Shown: positions 17,101 to 25,297, counted from the first letter of the stretch. The stretch: 31,781 nucleotides of DNA from GCA-002282575 sp964646525 (GCA_964646525.1 CAZYER010000016.1:1-31781), one strand, 5' to 3'. Numbers and translations are program-made. Notes: a model not told the origin generated them from the letters alone.

Positions 17101-18664
17101 TGGTGTGACCTTGATTTCGCCACCGCCACACCACGATATTTACTCGATTGAAGACTTGGCACAGCTCATTTATGACTTAAAACAAGTCAATCCTGATGCG
17201 CTAGTCTCGGTTAAGTTAGTCGCCGAGCCAGGCGTGGGTACGATTGCAGCGGGTGTGGCGAAAGCCTATGCCGACTTAATTACCATTTCGGGTTATGACG
17301 GTGGTACGGGTGCATCACCTTTAACCTCAGTGAAATATGCGGGTAACCCGTTTGAAATGGGCGTTGCTGAAGCCCATCAAGTATTGCGTGCCAATGACTT
17401 GCGCGACAAAATCATTCTACAAGCCGATGGTGGCTTGAAAACGGGCTTAGACGTGATTAAAGCGGCCATTTTGGGTGCTGAGACTTTTGGTTTTGGTACT
17501 GCGCCAATGATCGCTTTGGGTTGTAAATACCTGCGTATTTGTCACCTGAATACCTGTGCGGTGGGTGTGGCAACGCAAAACGAGCGTTTGCGTAAAGAAC
17601 ATTACATCGGCTTGCCCGAAATGGTGATGCACTACTTCCAGTTTGTCGCCGAAGAAACGCGTGAACTGATGGCACAGCTGGGTGTGAGCCGTATGGAAGA
17701 CTTGGTGGGTCGCCTCGACTTATTAGAGGTGATTGAAGGCGCAACGAAAAAACAACGTCAGCTCGATTTTAGCAAGCTGCTCAGCGATGGTGGTGTCAGC
17801 AAAGACAAGCCACAAGTGAACAATGGTCAGCGCAATCAGCCTTGGGATAAAGGCGAGCAAGCGGAAGAAATGGTGACGACGGTATTGCCAGCCATCGAAG
17901 CGAAAGCGGGTGGTACTTTCCACTTCCATCTAAAAAATACCGGTCGTTCCATTGGTGCGCGTCTGTCGGGTGAGATTGCCAAACGCTACGGCAACCACGG
18001 CATGAATGACAAGCCGATTACCTTGAAACTGACGGGTGTCGCTGGTCAAAGTTTTGGTGTGTGGAATGCGGGTGGTTTGAATCTGCATTTAGAAGGCGAT
18101 GCCAACGACTATGTGGGTAAGGGTATGGCTGGTGGTGAAATTGTCATTGTGCCGCCAGTGGGTTCGGCGTTTGATCCACACACGACACCGATTGTCGGTA
18201 ATACCTGTTTGTACGGTGCAACGGGCGGTAAATTGTTGGCTTATGGTACCGGTGGTGAGCGTTTCGGCGTACGTAACTCAGGTGCAACAGCAGTATTAGA
18301 AGGTATTGGTGATCACGGTTGTGAATATATGACCGGTGGTACGGTGGTGGTGCTGGGTGATACAGGGGTCAACTTCGGTGCGGGTATGTCGGGCGGTATG
18401 GCCTTCTTGTTCGATCCGAACAATCAGTGTCCAGATCGCATTAACCCAGAAATGGTTGAATTCTGTCGTGTTGATACTGAAGAAACGCAAGCTTACCGCC
18501 ATTATTTGAAGTCGTTGTTGGTGGAATACCATCAAAAAACAGCCTCGGCAACTGCTGAAGCCATATTGGCGAATTTCAGTCGAGAAGTCGGTAAGTTCTG
18601 GTTGGTCAAGTCGCGTGCGATTGGCTTAGACCGTTTGCTCGATTTATTCACTAAAGCACAATAA
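14198..18664 (+). CDS. gltB: Glutamate synthase (NADPH) large subunit
   Basis: A 1488-residue alpha subunit of GOGAT. It hydrolyses glutamine, channels ammonia and makes glutamate from 2-oxoglutarate. A short propeptide precedes the catalytic Cys20 (ENCGFGLI) of the class II glutaminase domain (about 20-430). The central domain, the FMN/[3Fe-4S] synthase domain and the GXGXG beta-helix domain follow. The iron-sulfur motif is CKYLRICHLNTC (C-x5-C-x4-C), and the synthase domain contains GYDGGTGASP. The glycine-rich C-terminal repeats (GGLNLHLEGDANDYVGKGMAGG) are evident. Length matches the Pseudomonas-type protein. AGGA is 7 bases upstream of the ATG and a good promoter precedes it. gltD follows after 59 bases. 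Confidence 0.97.
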   Translation: MNELHRLQGLYDPSFEKENCGFGLIAQMDDHPSHWLVQTAIQSLSRMTHRGGVAADCCTGDGCGLLLKKPDAFFRAEASSLAITVADLYAVGMVFLSQDADKRAAGIAAVENALTAKGVTVAGWRKVPVNSACLGAQAAGMEPVIMQVYINAPAGMSEGDFNRALFIARRQAEMTIEANDADFYIPSMHSQLMAYKGLVMPRELPIYYTDLNDERFASSSCSYHQRFSTNTLPQWRLAQPFRFLAHNGELNTVRGNRNWALARANKFQTELMPELQSLTPIVSQTGSDSNSLDNMLEILMMGDMDAFRALRLMIPPAWQNVPHMDADLRAFFEFNSMHMEAWDGPAGIVINTGKHAICAVDRNGLRPTRYVITKDRHITFASEIGVYDYAPEEVVEKGHLKPGQVMAVDLTTASLLRPVEIDDGLKARQPYRQWLDAGYMRLEGNPDGEADLLTLDNDNSLTYQKYFQVTFEERDQIIRVLAEDGQEAVGSMGDDAPFAVLSEKVRPVYDYFRQVFAQVTNPPIDPLREAIVMSLNVCFGREMNVFEETQAHARRLEATSPILSPTQFNQLLSMTDVDYAHEIVSLHYEPSIGLKAAVEAIANQAESLVRAGKTLIVLSDNGIREGRLTAHALLATGAVHHRLIKAGLRCDANIIVDTATARDPHHFAVLFGYGATAVYPYMAYEAIADMYRGKELDNSKALAKYLYNFRKGIDKGLFKIMSKMGISTVASYRGAQLFEAVGLSNEIVDLCFTGTLSRIEGTRFDDLHEDQAQLAKIAFNPRKSISQGGVLKFVFNGEAHAFNPQVVDALREACQKGDRSAYDRFANLVNNRRPMVLRDLWKVKPAATALSLDEVESLDAVLKRFDSAGISLGALSPEAHEGLAEAMNRLGGRSNSGEGGEDPARFGTVKMSKIKQIASGRFGVTPHYLVNAEVLQIKVAQGAKPGEGGQLPGAKVDATIGRLRHAVPGVTLISPPPHHDIYSIEDLAQLIYDLKQVNPDALVSVKLVAEPGVGTIAAGVAKAYADLITISGYDGGTGASPLTSVKYAGNPFEMGVAEAHQVLRANDLRDKIILQADGGLKTGLDVIKAAILGAETFGFGTAPMIALGCKYLRICHLNTCAVGVATQNERLRKEHYIGLPEMVMHYFQFVAEETRELMAQLGVSRMEDLVGRLDLLEVIEGATKKQRQLDFSKLLSDGGVSKDKPQVNNGQRNQPWDKGEQAEEMVTTVLPAIEAKAGGTFHFHLKNTGRSIGARLSGEIAKRYGNHGMNDKPITLKLTGVAGQSFGVWNAGGLNLHLEGDANDYVGKGMAGGEIVIVPPVGSAFDPHTTPIVGNTCLYGATGGKLLAYGTGGERFGVRNSGATAVLEGIGDHGCEYMTGGTVVVLGDTGVNFGAGMSGGMAFLFDPNNQCPDRINPEMVEFCRVDTEETQAYRHYLKSLLVEYHQKTASATAEAILANFSREVGKFWLVKSRAIGLDRLLDLFTKAQ

Positions 18665-18678
18665 TACCGACAAATTCG

Positions 18679-18706
18679 ACTCAAAACCGCTGTTGAGTGG
18701 TTTTGA
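18679..18706 (+). promoter_or_regulatory. Alternative stem-loops between gltB and gltD
   Basis: TCAAAACC (18681-18688) pairs with GGTTTTGA (18699-18706). Alternatively ACTCAA (18679-18684) pairs with TTGAGT (18693-18698). The two stems share bases and exclude each other. They end 4 bases before the gltD ribosome binding site. Confidence 0.4.
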
Positions 18707-18710
18707 AAAT

Positions 18711-18716
18711 AGAGGA
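18711..18716 (+). promoter_or_regulatory. Ribosome binding site that decides the gltD start
   Basis: AGAGGA lies 7 bases before ATG 18724. The in-frame GTG at 18697 has no such site and would begin inside the hairpin. Confidence 0.7.
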
Positions 18717-18723
18717 ATTGAAC

Positions 18724-20133
18724 ATGCCTAGCCCAGATACTTTTTTAAAAGTGGATCGTATTGATCCCCCCAAATTGCCTGCTCAAGAACGTAGTGAACA
18801 GTTTGTTGAGATTTACAGTAATTTCGATGCTGAACACGCTAAAATTCAGGCAGACCGTTGTTTGCACTGTGGTAATCCATACTGTGAATGGGCTTGTCCC
18901 GTGCATAATTACATTCCCAACTGGTTAAAACTGGTAGCGGAAGGTAATGTGATGAAAGCCGTCGAGTTGTCGCATCAAACCAACTCTTTGCCAGAAATGT
19001 GTGGTCGTGTGTGCCCACAAGATCGCCTGTGTGAACAAGCCTGTACGCTGAATGACACCAACTTTGGTGCAGTTACCATTGGCGCGGTCGAAAAATACAT
19101 TACCGATACTGCCATTGCCACTGGTTGGAAGCCTGACATGAGCAAGGTGGTGGCGAATGGTAAAAAAGTAGCCATTGTTGGTGCTGGTCCTGCGGGCTTG
19201 GCAGCGGCAGATATTTTGGCGCGCAACGGTGTTAAAGCGGTGGTGTTCGATAAGCAGCCAGAGATTGGTGGTTTGCTCACCTTTGGTATTCCACCCTTCA
19301 AGTTAGAAAAAGAAGTGGTGCGCTACCGTCGTGGCGTATTAGAGCACATGGGCGTTGAGTTCCGCCTAGGCGTAACGGTTGGTACGGACATTACTTTTGC
19401 CGAACTAGAGCGCGATTATGATGCGGTCTATTTAGGTATGGGTACTTACACCGCGATGGCAGGTGGTTTCCCAGGTGAAGACTTACCCGGTGTGTTCAAA
19501 GCCTTAGACTTCCTTATCGCTAACGTGAACCGTTTACTTGGCTACGAAAAAGATGTTGCCGACTTCATTGATATGAAAGGCAAGCGCGTGGTGGTGCTGG
19601 GTGGTGGTGATACCACCATGGACTGTACGCGTACCAGCGTGCGTCAGGGTGCCGATGAGGTCTTCTGTGTCTATCGTCGTGACGAAGCCAATATGCCCGG
19701 TTCGCGTAAAGAAGTGGCCAATGCGAAGGAAGAAGGCGTTAAGTTCGTCTTTAACCGTGCGCCGATTGAAGTCATTGGTAACGGCAAGGTTGAAGGGATT
19801 AAGGTTGCGGAAACCCGTTTGGGTGCGCCCGATGCCTCAGGTCGTCGCGTGGCGGAAATTGTTCTGGGTTCTGAGCAAATCATCCCTTGTGATGCGGTGA
19901 TTGTGGCCTTCGGCTTCCAACCTAGCCCAGCGCCTTGGTTTGCCGATCATGGCATTACGATTGATAACCGTGGTCGTGTCACTTGCCAAGAAGAGCAAGA
20001 ATATGCCTTTCAAACCAGCAACCCGAAAGTCTTTGCCGGTGGTGATATGGTGCGCGGCTCTAGCCTTGTGGTTCATGCTATCGACGATGCGCGAAAAGCG
20101 GCTAACGCCATGCTCGATTACATGGGCGTGTGA
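18724..20133 (+). CDS. gltD: Glutamate synthase (NADPH) small subunit
   Basis: A 469-residue beta subunit of GOGAT that takes electrons from NADPH through FAD and iron-sulfur clusters to the large subunit. Two N-terminal cysteine clusters are visible: C46-x2-C49-x4-C54-x3-C58 and C93-x3-C97-x5-C103-x3-C107. The FAD-binding GAGPAG is at 153-158, and the NADPH motif is LGGGDTTMDCTR. The C-terminal AGGDMVRGSSLVVHAIDDAR closes the FAD site. The start at 18724 is chosen by the ribosome binding site and by the N-terminus (PSPDTFLKVDR). The gene is co-transcribed with gltB and ends at a clear terminator. Confidence 0.96.
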   Translation: MPSPDTFLKVDRIDPPKLPAQERSEQFVEIYSNFDAEHAKIQADRCLHCGNPYCEWACPVHNYIPNWLKLVAEGNVMKAVELSHQTNSLPEMCGRVCPQDRLCEQACTLNDTNFGAVTIGAVEKYITDTAIATGWKPDMSKVVANGKKVAIVGAGPAGLAAADILARNGVKAVVFDKQPEIGGLLTFGIPPFKLEKEVVRYRRGVLEHMGVEFRLGVTVGTDITFAELERDYDAVYLGMGTYTAMAGGFPGEDLPGVFKALDFLIANVNRLLGYEKDVADFIDMKGKRVVVLGGGDTTMDCTRTSVRQGADEVFCVYRRDEANMPGSRKEVANAKEEGVKFVFNRAPIEVIGNGKVEGIKVAETRLGAPDASGRRVAEIVLGSEQIIPCDAVIVAFGFQPSPAPWFADHGITIDNRGRVTCQEEQEYAFQTSNPKVFAGGDMVRGSSLVVHAIDDARKAANAMLDYMGV

Positions 20134-20143
20134 GAAGAATGAG

Positions 20144-20170
20144 AAAGGCGCCAGCATGGCGCCTTTTTTA
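20144..20170 (+). terminator. Rho-independent terminator after gltD
   Basis: Perfect 10-bp arms AAAGGCGCCA and TGGCGCCTTT enclose loop GCA and run into a T-tract. It separates the gltBD operon from the defence cluster. Confidence 0.92.
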
Positions 20171-20235
20171 TTTTAAGCGTGGTTGCTCCCTGTTACAATT
20201 CCCTTTTTGTATTACCGCCTAATTGAGTACTGCTA

Positions 20236-23109
20236 ATGTTGTGGCATCTTATCCAAGACCGTGCCGTGAAATGGTCGAATCAATCGGATTGTCCCGCCAG
20301 ATTTTTACTGGATTATATGCGCGCGCAAGGTCGATTAAGAGATGCTCAAATCGGTGCGCTGACGGTTTACTTATTTTTAAAGTTGGCTGGGCAAAACAAA
20401 CCGATTTGGCAGTTGATTAGCGAAGGTTTTCTGGTCAAAGATGACGACCTAAACCAGTTAGCGATTTCGCATAACCTACGTACTGCTTTACACGCTAATC
20501 TTGCCCTAAAAGGACTGTTCGATTTAGCACGCTTTCAAGTAGGTAACGGCGCTATGCTGTATGCGGAGTTGTATCAACACCTCATTAAATATCCCGAAAC
20601 AGATGCCTTAGCTATCATTAAAAAGCTGTTTTATGGTGTTGGTTATACCGATTATTTGCTGAGTTTGCCGATGGGTGCTGGTAAAACCTACCTCATGGCA
20701 TCAATTATTTATCTCGATTTATATTTTGCCCAAAACGAACCCGACAACCCTCTATTTGCTCATAACTTTTTACTGCTGATTCCGTCAGGGCTGAAAAGTT
20801 CGATTGGTCCTAGCCTAAAAAGTATTGCGCGTTTTGATCCTACTTGGGTGATTCCAGAACCGAGCGCCTCACAATTAAAATCATTGCTTAAATTTGAGGT
20901 GTTGGACGAATCAAGCTCGGCGAAGAAAAGCAACACCGCACGCAATCCGAATGCGCAAAAAGTGAATGCACATCAGCCGTTTGAATCGCAACAAGGCTTG
21001 GTGTTTGTCGTTAATGCCGAAAAGGTGATTTTAGACAGAGTTGAGCTAGATGCACAGCTCGAGCTAGTCGAAAGCAGTGATGACGATAAAGATAAGCAAG
21101 CGAATGAGTTGCGTAATTTGATTGGCAAATTGCCGAACTTGCAAATTCTGATTGATGAAGTCCATCATGCAGCCAACGATGAAATTAAGCTGCGCCAAGT
21201 CGTCAACCGCTGGAATGCCAACGGCACAATTAACAGTGTGCTCGGCTTTACTGGTACGCCTTACTTAGCCAAAACAGAGACCATTGCGCTCACCGATAGC
21301 TTGTCGGTGAAAAGCAGCTTTATTGCCAATACGCTCTATTACTACCCCTTAGTGAAAGCGATTCAAGGTTTTTTAAAAAAACCGCGTGTTGAAAGACTAA
21401 AAGGATTATCGTCCGATGCCTTGGTGAAGCAAGGTGTCAGTGATTTTATGCAGACCTTTGGCACTAAAACCTATGCTAATGGGGCGTGTGCTAAGCTGGC
21501 TATTTATTGCGGTAGTATCGAACGCTTAGAAACGCAAGTTTATCCCTTGTTATTATCAATGGGTATTCCTAGCGATGTCATTTTGAAATACCACAAAGGC
21601 AATAGCACCTATAAAGTGAGCAAAGAAGCAGAGCTCGCTTTTTCTGCCTTAGACATGCCGCATTCTCCTATTCAGATTGTGCTACTGGTACAGGTAGGCA
21701 AAGAGGGCTGGGATTGTCGCAGTTTAACAGGCGTATTGTTGTCACAAAAAGGCGATTGTCCTAATACCATGACCTTACAAACGGCTTGCCGTTGCTTACG
21801 TCAAATGGACGGCGGCTACGAGCCAGCACTAATTTGGCTCAACGAAGACAATGCCAAAACACTCGATAAACAGCTCAAAGAAGAGCAACATACCAGCATT
21901 GAAGAAATTAACCAGCTTGCACGGATTAAAGACATTGAACATATTCAACAAGTGTCCCGATTGGACACTTTAGCCCTGCCACGATTGCACTTTTATAAGA
22001 TGCAACTCAAAACCAGTGAAGTGGTGGTTGACACCCGCACGCCAGAGGCCAAGATGAATGCCATTCATGCCCAAGCGCAAGCGGTGATTAAAACAACGGG
22101 CAGTTTGGGCGAGGTGAGTAGCACACAGGTGATTGATGCCGTGAAAGGCGAAGCCATTACTTTTTCCGATTGGTTGCTGAGTATTGCGAAAGGCAGTTTT
22201 GGGCGATTGTCGGTACAAAATTTACGCGCATTTGAATCGCAACTGCAAGCCATTTTCACTCAAGTTACGGTAACCGAAGAAGAGCGCGTTTATGAAAACA
22301 AGGTGTACGATATTGAGCAAATTGAAGCCAGTATTCGCCTTGCCTTTTATCAGCACAAAACCATCAAAACCGATTTTGAGGTTGTGCCAGATGATGCTAA
22401 GTTATTACTAGTTGAAAAGCTTAACAGCCTGCCCATCAGCGATAAGTTGTATCCCAATAAAGGGCAATGTGAGAGCATTTTGCACAACGACCGAACAGGT
22501 GTTGTTGCGAGTAACGATTATGAGCTAGCCAAAGCAGCATTAGAGGCGCAGCGCAAGCAATTTGCTGCCTTAGGTATTCAACTGCCAGCTTTAGATGAGG
22601 CGAGTTTTAAGCAACAAAACCTAGCCGTTGCCAATGCCACACAGAGCTTTCACTATTTGCCTTACGACTTTAGTCAAAGTGGTTTTGAAAAAACCTTTAT
22701 GCAACAAGCCTTGTCGCTTGCGGAAGTGCAACAGCAAGGGCTAGAAGTTTACTACAATGGTGATAGAGCCTTAACCGACTTTAGCATCGAATGTTTTGAA
22801 AGCAAAGGCAAGCTAGGTTGGAAGAAAGTGGGTAAGTACACGCCCGATTTTTTGATTGTGCAACGTGATGCCAGCAAACAAGCGATTGTTAAAGCCTTAA
22901 TTGTCGAAACCAAGGGTGAAGGTTTTGCCGCACAAGATGCCTTTATCAAACGTAAAGCCTTTGTCGAAAACTGGTTTGTGCCACAACATCAGCAAGCCAC
23001 AGGCAACTTTCCCGCGTTCGAGTATTTGTTTATTCGAGACGATGAGCCAGAAGCTGACTTTTTGAGTAAACTACAGCATAAAGTAACGCAATTCTTTTCG
23101 GAGGTGTGA
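20236..23109 (+). CDS. res: Type III restriction-type Res subunit (SF2 helicase-nuclease)
   Basis: A 957-residue protein with superfamily 2 motifs. Walker A MGAGKT is at 146-151, DEVHH (DExH) at 307-311 and TGTP at 339-342. The C-terminal helicase half has a KEGWDCRSLTGVLL segment and the arginine-rich QTACRCLRQ motif VI. A C-terminal PD-(D/E)xK nuclease is supported by PD at 870-871 and E891-T-K893. This matches Res subunits of type III restriction-modification systems, which translocate or slide on DNA and cleave near unmethylated sites in complex with Mod. Gene order is res first and mod second, the reverse of the usual mod-res order. The ribosome binding site before ATG 20236 is weak, suggesting low expression. 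Confidence 0.88.
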   Translation: MLWHLIQDRAVKWSNQSDCPARFLLDYMRAQGRLRDAQIGALTVYLFLKLAGQNKPIWQLISEGFLVKDDDLNQLAISHNLRTALHANLALKGLFDLARFQVGNGAMLYAELYQHLIKYPETDALAIIKKLFYGVGYTDYLLSLPMGAGKTYLMASIIYLDLYFAQNEPDNPLFAHNFLLLIPSGLKSSIGPSLKSIARFDPTWVIPEPSASQLKSLLKFEVLDESSSAKKSNTARNPNAQKVNAHQPFESQQGLVFVVNAEKVILDRVELDAQLELVESSDDDKDKQANELRNLIGKLPNLQILIDEVHHAANDEIKLRQVVNRWNANGTINSVLGFTGTPYLAKTETIALTDSLSVKSSFIANTLYYYPLVKAIQGFLKKPRVERLKGLSSDALVKQGVSDFMQTFGTKTYANGACAKLAIYCGSIERLETQVYPLLLSMGIPSDVILKYHKGNSTYKVSKEAELAFSALDMPHSPIQIVLLVQVGKEGWDCRSLTGVLLSQKGDCPNTMTLQTACRCLRQMDGGYEPALIWLNEDNAKTLDKQLKEEQHTSIEEINQLARIKDIEHIQQVSRLDTLALPRLHFYKMQLKTSEVVVDTRTPEAKMNAIHAQAQAVIKTTGSLGEVSSTQVIDAVKGEAITFSDWLLSIAKGSFGRLSVQNLRAFESQLQAIFTQVTVTEEERVYENKVYDIEQIEASIRLAFYQHKTIKTDFEVVPDDAKLLLVEKLNSLPISDKLYPNKGQCESILHNDRTGVVASNDYELAKAALEAQRKQFAALGIQLPALDEASFKQQNLAVANATQSFHYLPYDFSQSGFEKTFMQQALSLAEVQQQGLEVYYNGDRALTDFSIECFESKGKLGWKKVGKYTPDFLIVQRDASKQAIVKALIVETKGEGFAAQDAFIKRKAFVENWFVPQHQQATGNFPAFEYLFIRDDEPEADFLSKLQHKVTQFFSEV

Positions 23110-23110
23110 C

Positions 23111-23353
23111 ATGGGATTGGCACAGTTAATCGAGGTGGTAAAAGACTTACCCGAAGCGCAACAAAATGAGGTGATAGATTTTGCCGAGTTTGTGGCTAAT
23201 AAGCATTGTATTGAAAAGCAGAAAGGCAAAAAAGAAAGCCGCATGGCTATGTGGTTTAACAATCCCATTTTAGTTGAAGAGGTTACGCCGCTGACAAGAG
23301 ATGAAATTTATGATCAATCGAGACCCGACAATCAATCCTTTCACCCTGATTAA
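23111..23353 (+). CDS. DUF2281/VapB-like small protein, possible orphan antitoxin
   Basis: An 80-residue protein. Its N-terminal helix LIEVVKDLPEAQQNEVIDFA resembles DUF2281 proteins, which are often found as antitoxins. The C-terminal segment EVTPLTRDEIYDQ resembles the toxin-neutralising tails of such antitoxins. The start lies 1 base after the res stop with GGAGG 6 bases upstream of the ATG, and mod begins 19 bases after its stop. It is therefore embedded in the restriction operon without a toxin gene beside it. It could be an orphan antitoxin or an accessory protein of the restriction system. Confidence 0.6.
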   Translation: MGLAQLIEVVKDLPEAQQNEVIDFAEFVANKHCIEKQKGKKESRMAMWFNNPILVEEVTPLTRDEIYDQSRPDNQSFHPD

Positions 23354-23372
23354 CCACTAACAAGGTTTCCTA

Positions 23373-24988
23373 ATGCCCAAGCAATACATTCCCTACACCC
23401 CGAATACCGTCGAAGGTCAGGCGGTGTTAAATAACATTACCCGCACGCAACGCCTACTTAAATATAAAGACGGCGACAGAGTCATTGAGCGTATTGCCCG
23501 TGGGTTGCCCTTGCACGAGGTGGAAACCTTGGAAGTGGTGCACAATACGACGAGTCTTATTCCCACCCTTAGTGAAGGGGGGGCTAGGGGGGGTAATCAA
23601 CTCATTCGGGGCGAATGCCTAACTGCTTGTGCCTACCTAAAAAGCCAAGGCATTAGGCTCGATTTGGTGTATATCGACCCACCCTTTGCCAGTGGTGCTG
23701 ACTATGCTAAAAAAGTCTATTTGCGCCGTAACCCCAAAGTTGCCGAAGCCATCGCCTTGGCAGAAGAAGAGTTGGATTTAGACCAACTCAAAGCCTTTGA
23801 AGAAACCATGTATGGCGATATTTGGAACAAAGAAGACTACCTGAACTGGATGTATGAAAACCTGATGGCGATTAAAAGCGTGATGAGCGACACCGCCAGT
23901 ATTTATGTGCATTTGGATTGGCATATNNNNNNNNNNNNNNNNNNNNNNNNNNNNNNNNNNNNNNNNNNNNNNNNNNNNNNNNNNNNNNNNNNNNNNNNNN
24001 NNNNNNNNNNNNNNNNNNNNNNNNNNCCACCCAAAAACCCGAAGCCTTATTAAAACGCATTATTCAAGCATCTTCTAACGAAGGTATGCTCGTTGCTGAC
24101 TTTTTCGGTGGTAGTGGTGTGACCGCTAAGGTTGCGCATGACTTAGGGCGTAACTTTATTCATGTCGATATTGGTATTAACAGCATTCAAACCGCACGCG
24201 ATAGACTGGTCGAAGCGGGGGCAAGTTTTAGTATCAAAGAAGTCAAAGATGGCGTGAGCCTGTTCCGTAATCCACAGCAAACCATGGATAAGCTTAAAAG
24301 CCTGATTGTGGGCTTGCGCAATGAAGATGCACTCGATGCGTTTTGGGAAGGCTCTATCCTCGATGCCCGCTTAGGCATGGTGCCTGTGTATATCCCTAAT
24401 CTGCTCGACCATAGCACCAAGGTGCTGGATGTACCGATGATGCACCGCATTATCAACCTCGCTATGCCAGATTTGCCCGATGACACCAAAAAAGTCGTGG
24501 TTTATTATGTTGATTTAAGTGATGAAGCGGAAATTCTTGCTTTTATCGACGATTACGCGCCCGAAACCATCAAAATCGAATTGCGTGACCTTAAGGCGCT
24601 TTTGTCTGATGTGGTGATGAACGATGAAGTCATTTATCGCCTCGAAGCTAACAAGCTGGTGTTTGAGCGATTTATTAGCGACCGATTGACGCAAAAAATT
24701 AGCGAATACAACCAAAAACGCGCCCTAGCCAAAAAGCCCAGCGCACCCATTGCTATTTCCGAGCAAGGCTTAGAACTGATTGAATACATCAGCCTCGATT
24801 GCACCCATACCGATGGTGTGTGGCAATCCGATTATGAAATCAAAATCGATAAAAAAGGTTATGTTACGCTTAACGGCAATAAAACCAAAACCTTCTGGGA
24901 TGGAACGATTGGCTTCGACCGCACCCCATTGCGCTTAAAAGTGCGTAATATCGCAGGGGATGAGTCGGTGGTTTCGCTAGCTTGTTAA
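23373..24988 (+). CDS. mod: Type III-type Mod DNA methyltransferase, split by assembly gap
   Basis: The methyltransferase partner of Res. The N-terminal part has motif IV DPPF in LVYIDPPFASGADY at about residues 103-116. The C-terminal part has PTQKPEALL followed by motif I, DFFGGSGVTAKVA. The order IV then I marks a beta-class amino methyltransferase, as in type III Mod. The stretch between, including part of the catalytic and target-recognition regions, is replaced by 100 Ns. The two halves are in different frames only because the N-run is a placeholder; the missing piece is probably several hundred bases. Residues 60-74 are encoded by a G-rich REP-like insert with two G7 tracts. The last 220 residues are a recognition-type C-terminal region. 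Adenine N6 is the likely target. Confidence 0.8.
23559..23597. repeat. REP-like G-rich insert within mod
   Basis: A 39-base unit begins ATTCCC and ends GGGTAAT. It has a stem CCCACCCTT/AAGGGGGGG around loop AGTG and two G7 tracts at 23577-23583 and 23587-23593 separated by CTA. It resembles the CCCCCCTAACCCCCC-type dispersed repeats of many bacterial chromosomes. Its length is a multiple of three, so mod stays open and gains about 13 residues (SLIPTLSEGGARG). The base composition is unlike its surroundings. Confidence 0.65.
23927..24026. other. Assembly gap of 100 Ns
   Basis: Exactly 100 unknown bases, the conventional scaffold-gap length, lie inside mod. The real length is unknown. The gene flanks are HLDWH before and PTQKPEALL after, which in related Mod proteins are separated by a couple of hundred residues. 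Confidence 0.95.
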
Positions 24989-25028
24989 GCCGTCTAAAGG
25001 AAGTGTATGAATAATAAGAGGTGGTGTG

Positions 25029-25166
25029 ATGCAACTCACTATTGAAGTACCCGATAGTCTAGCGCAAGAGGTTAGCGGCTTAACATTGAGTGAGCAAACC
25101 TTGGCTAAGGATTGGTTAAACGATGAAGAGGACGAAGCGTGGGCGCATTTTCAACACGTCAAGTAA
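25029..25166 (+). CDS. Small MazE/PemI-like antitoxin
   Basis: A 45-residue acidic protein that starts MQLTIEVPDSLAQEV and ends with a DWLNDEEDEAWAHFQ segment. This layout is seen in short antitoxins placed directly before MazF/PemK-family toxins. It is preceded by GAGGTGG a few bases from the ATG. The last 28 bases overlap the start of the truncated toxin frame. It is too small for most gene callers. With the toxin broken, it may persist as an orphan antitoxin. Confidence 0.65.
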   Translation: MQLTIEVPDSLAQEVSGLTLSEQTLAKDWLNDEEDEAWAHFQHVK

Positions 25167-25297
25167 TTTTGCTGCCCTTTCCTTATTCGGATTTATCGGC
25201 ACAAAAAGTAAGACCTGCATTACTGTTAGCTGATGCAGGACGAGGTGATTGGGTTTTATGTCAAATCACCAGCTTGTTGAGCCTTTCATGCCAATAA
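25139..25297 (+). pseudogene. Truncated MazF/PemK-family toxin
   Basis: From GTG 25139 the frame reads QVILLPFPYSDLSAQKVRP and then ALLLADAGRGDWVLCQITS, the N-terminal half of a MazF/PemK-type mRNA interferase. It then diverges into LLSLSCQ and stops after 52 residues, against roughly 110 in full-length members. The C-terminal half, needed for the fold and activity, is absent. GAGGA precedes the GTG and the gene overlaps the antitoxin by 28 bases. The break falls around base 25270, where the upstream part of the MntA gene begins, so a deletion probably joined two toxin-antitoxin loci. Confidence 0.75.
25242..25248 (+). promoter_or_regulatory. Ribosome binding site for mntA inside the toxin remnant
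   Basis: GAGGTGA, fully complementary to the 16S rRNA 3' end, lies 9 bases before ATG 25258. It is part of the toxin coding sequence (codons for RGD), so the remnant now supplies the start signal of the next gene. Confidence 0.55.

Noticed and set aside
18975..19301. Long minus-strand frame opposite gltD, and similar frames opposite gltB, mod and the chemoreceptor
   Set aside because: These mirror the codon bias of clear genes on the other strand, and none has a ribosome binding site or family resemblance.
23309..23359. Short ORF overlapping the end of the DUF2281-like gene as a missing toxin
   Set aside because: It has only 16 codons with no toxin motif and ends before mod.
23927..24026. 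Frame change between the two halves of mod as a true frameshift
   Set aside because: The halves are separated by a placeholder of arbitrary length, so the frame relation carries no information.
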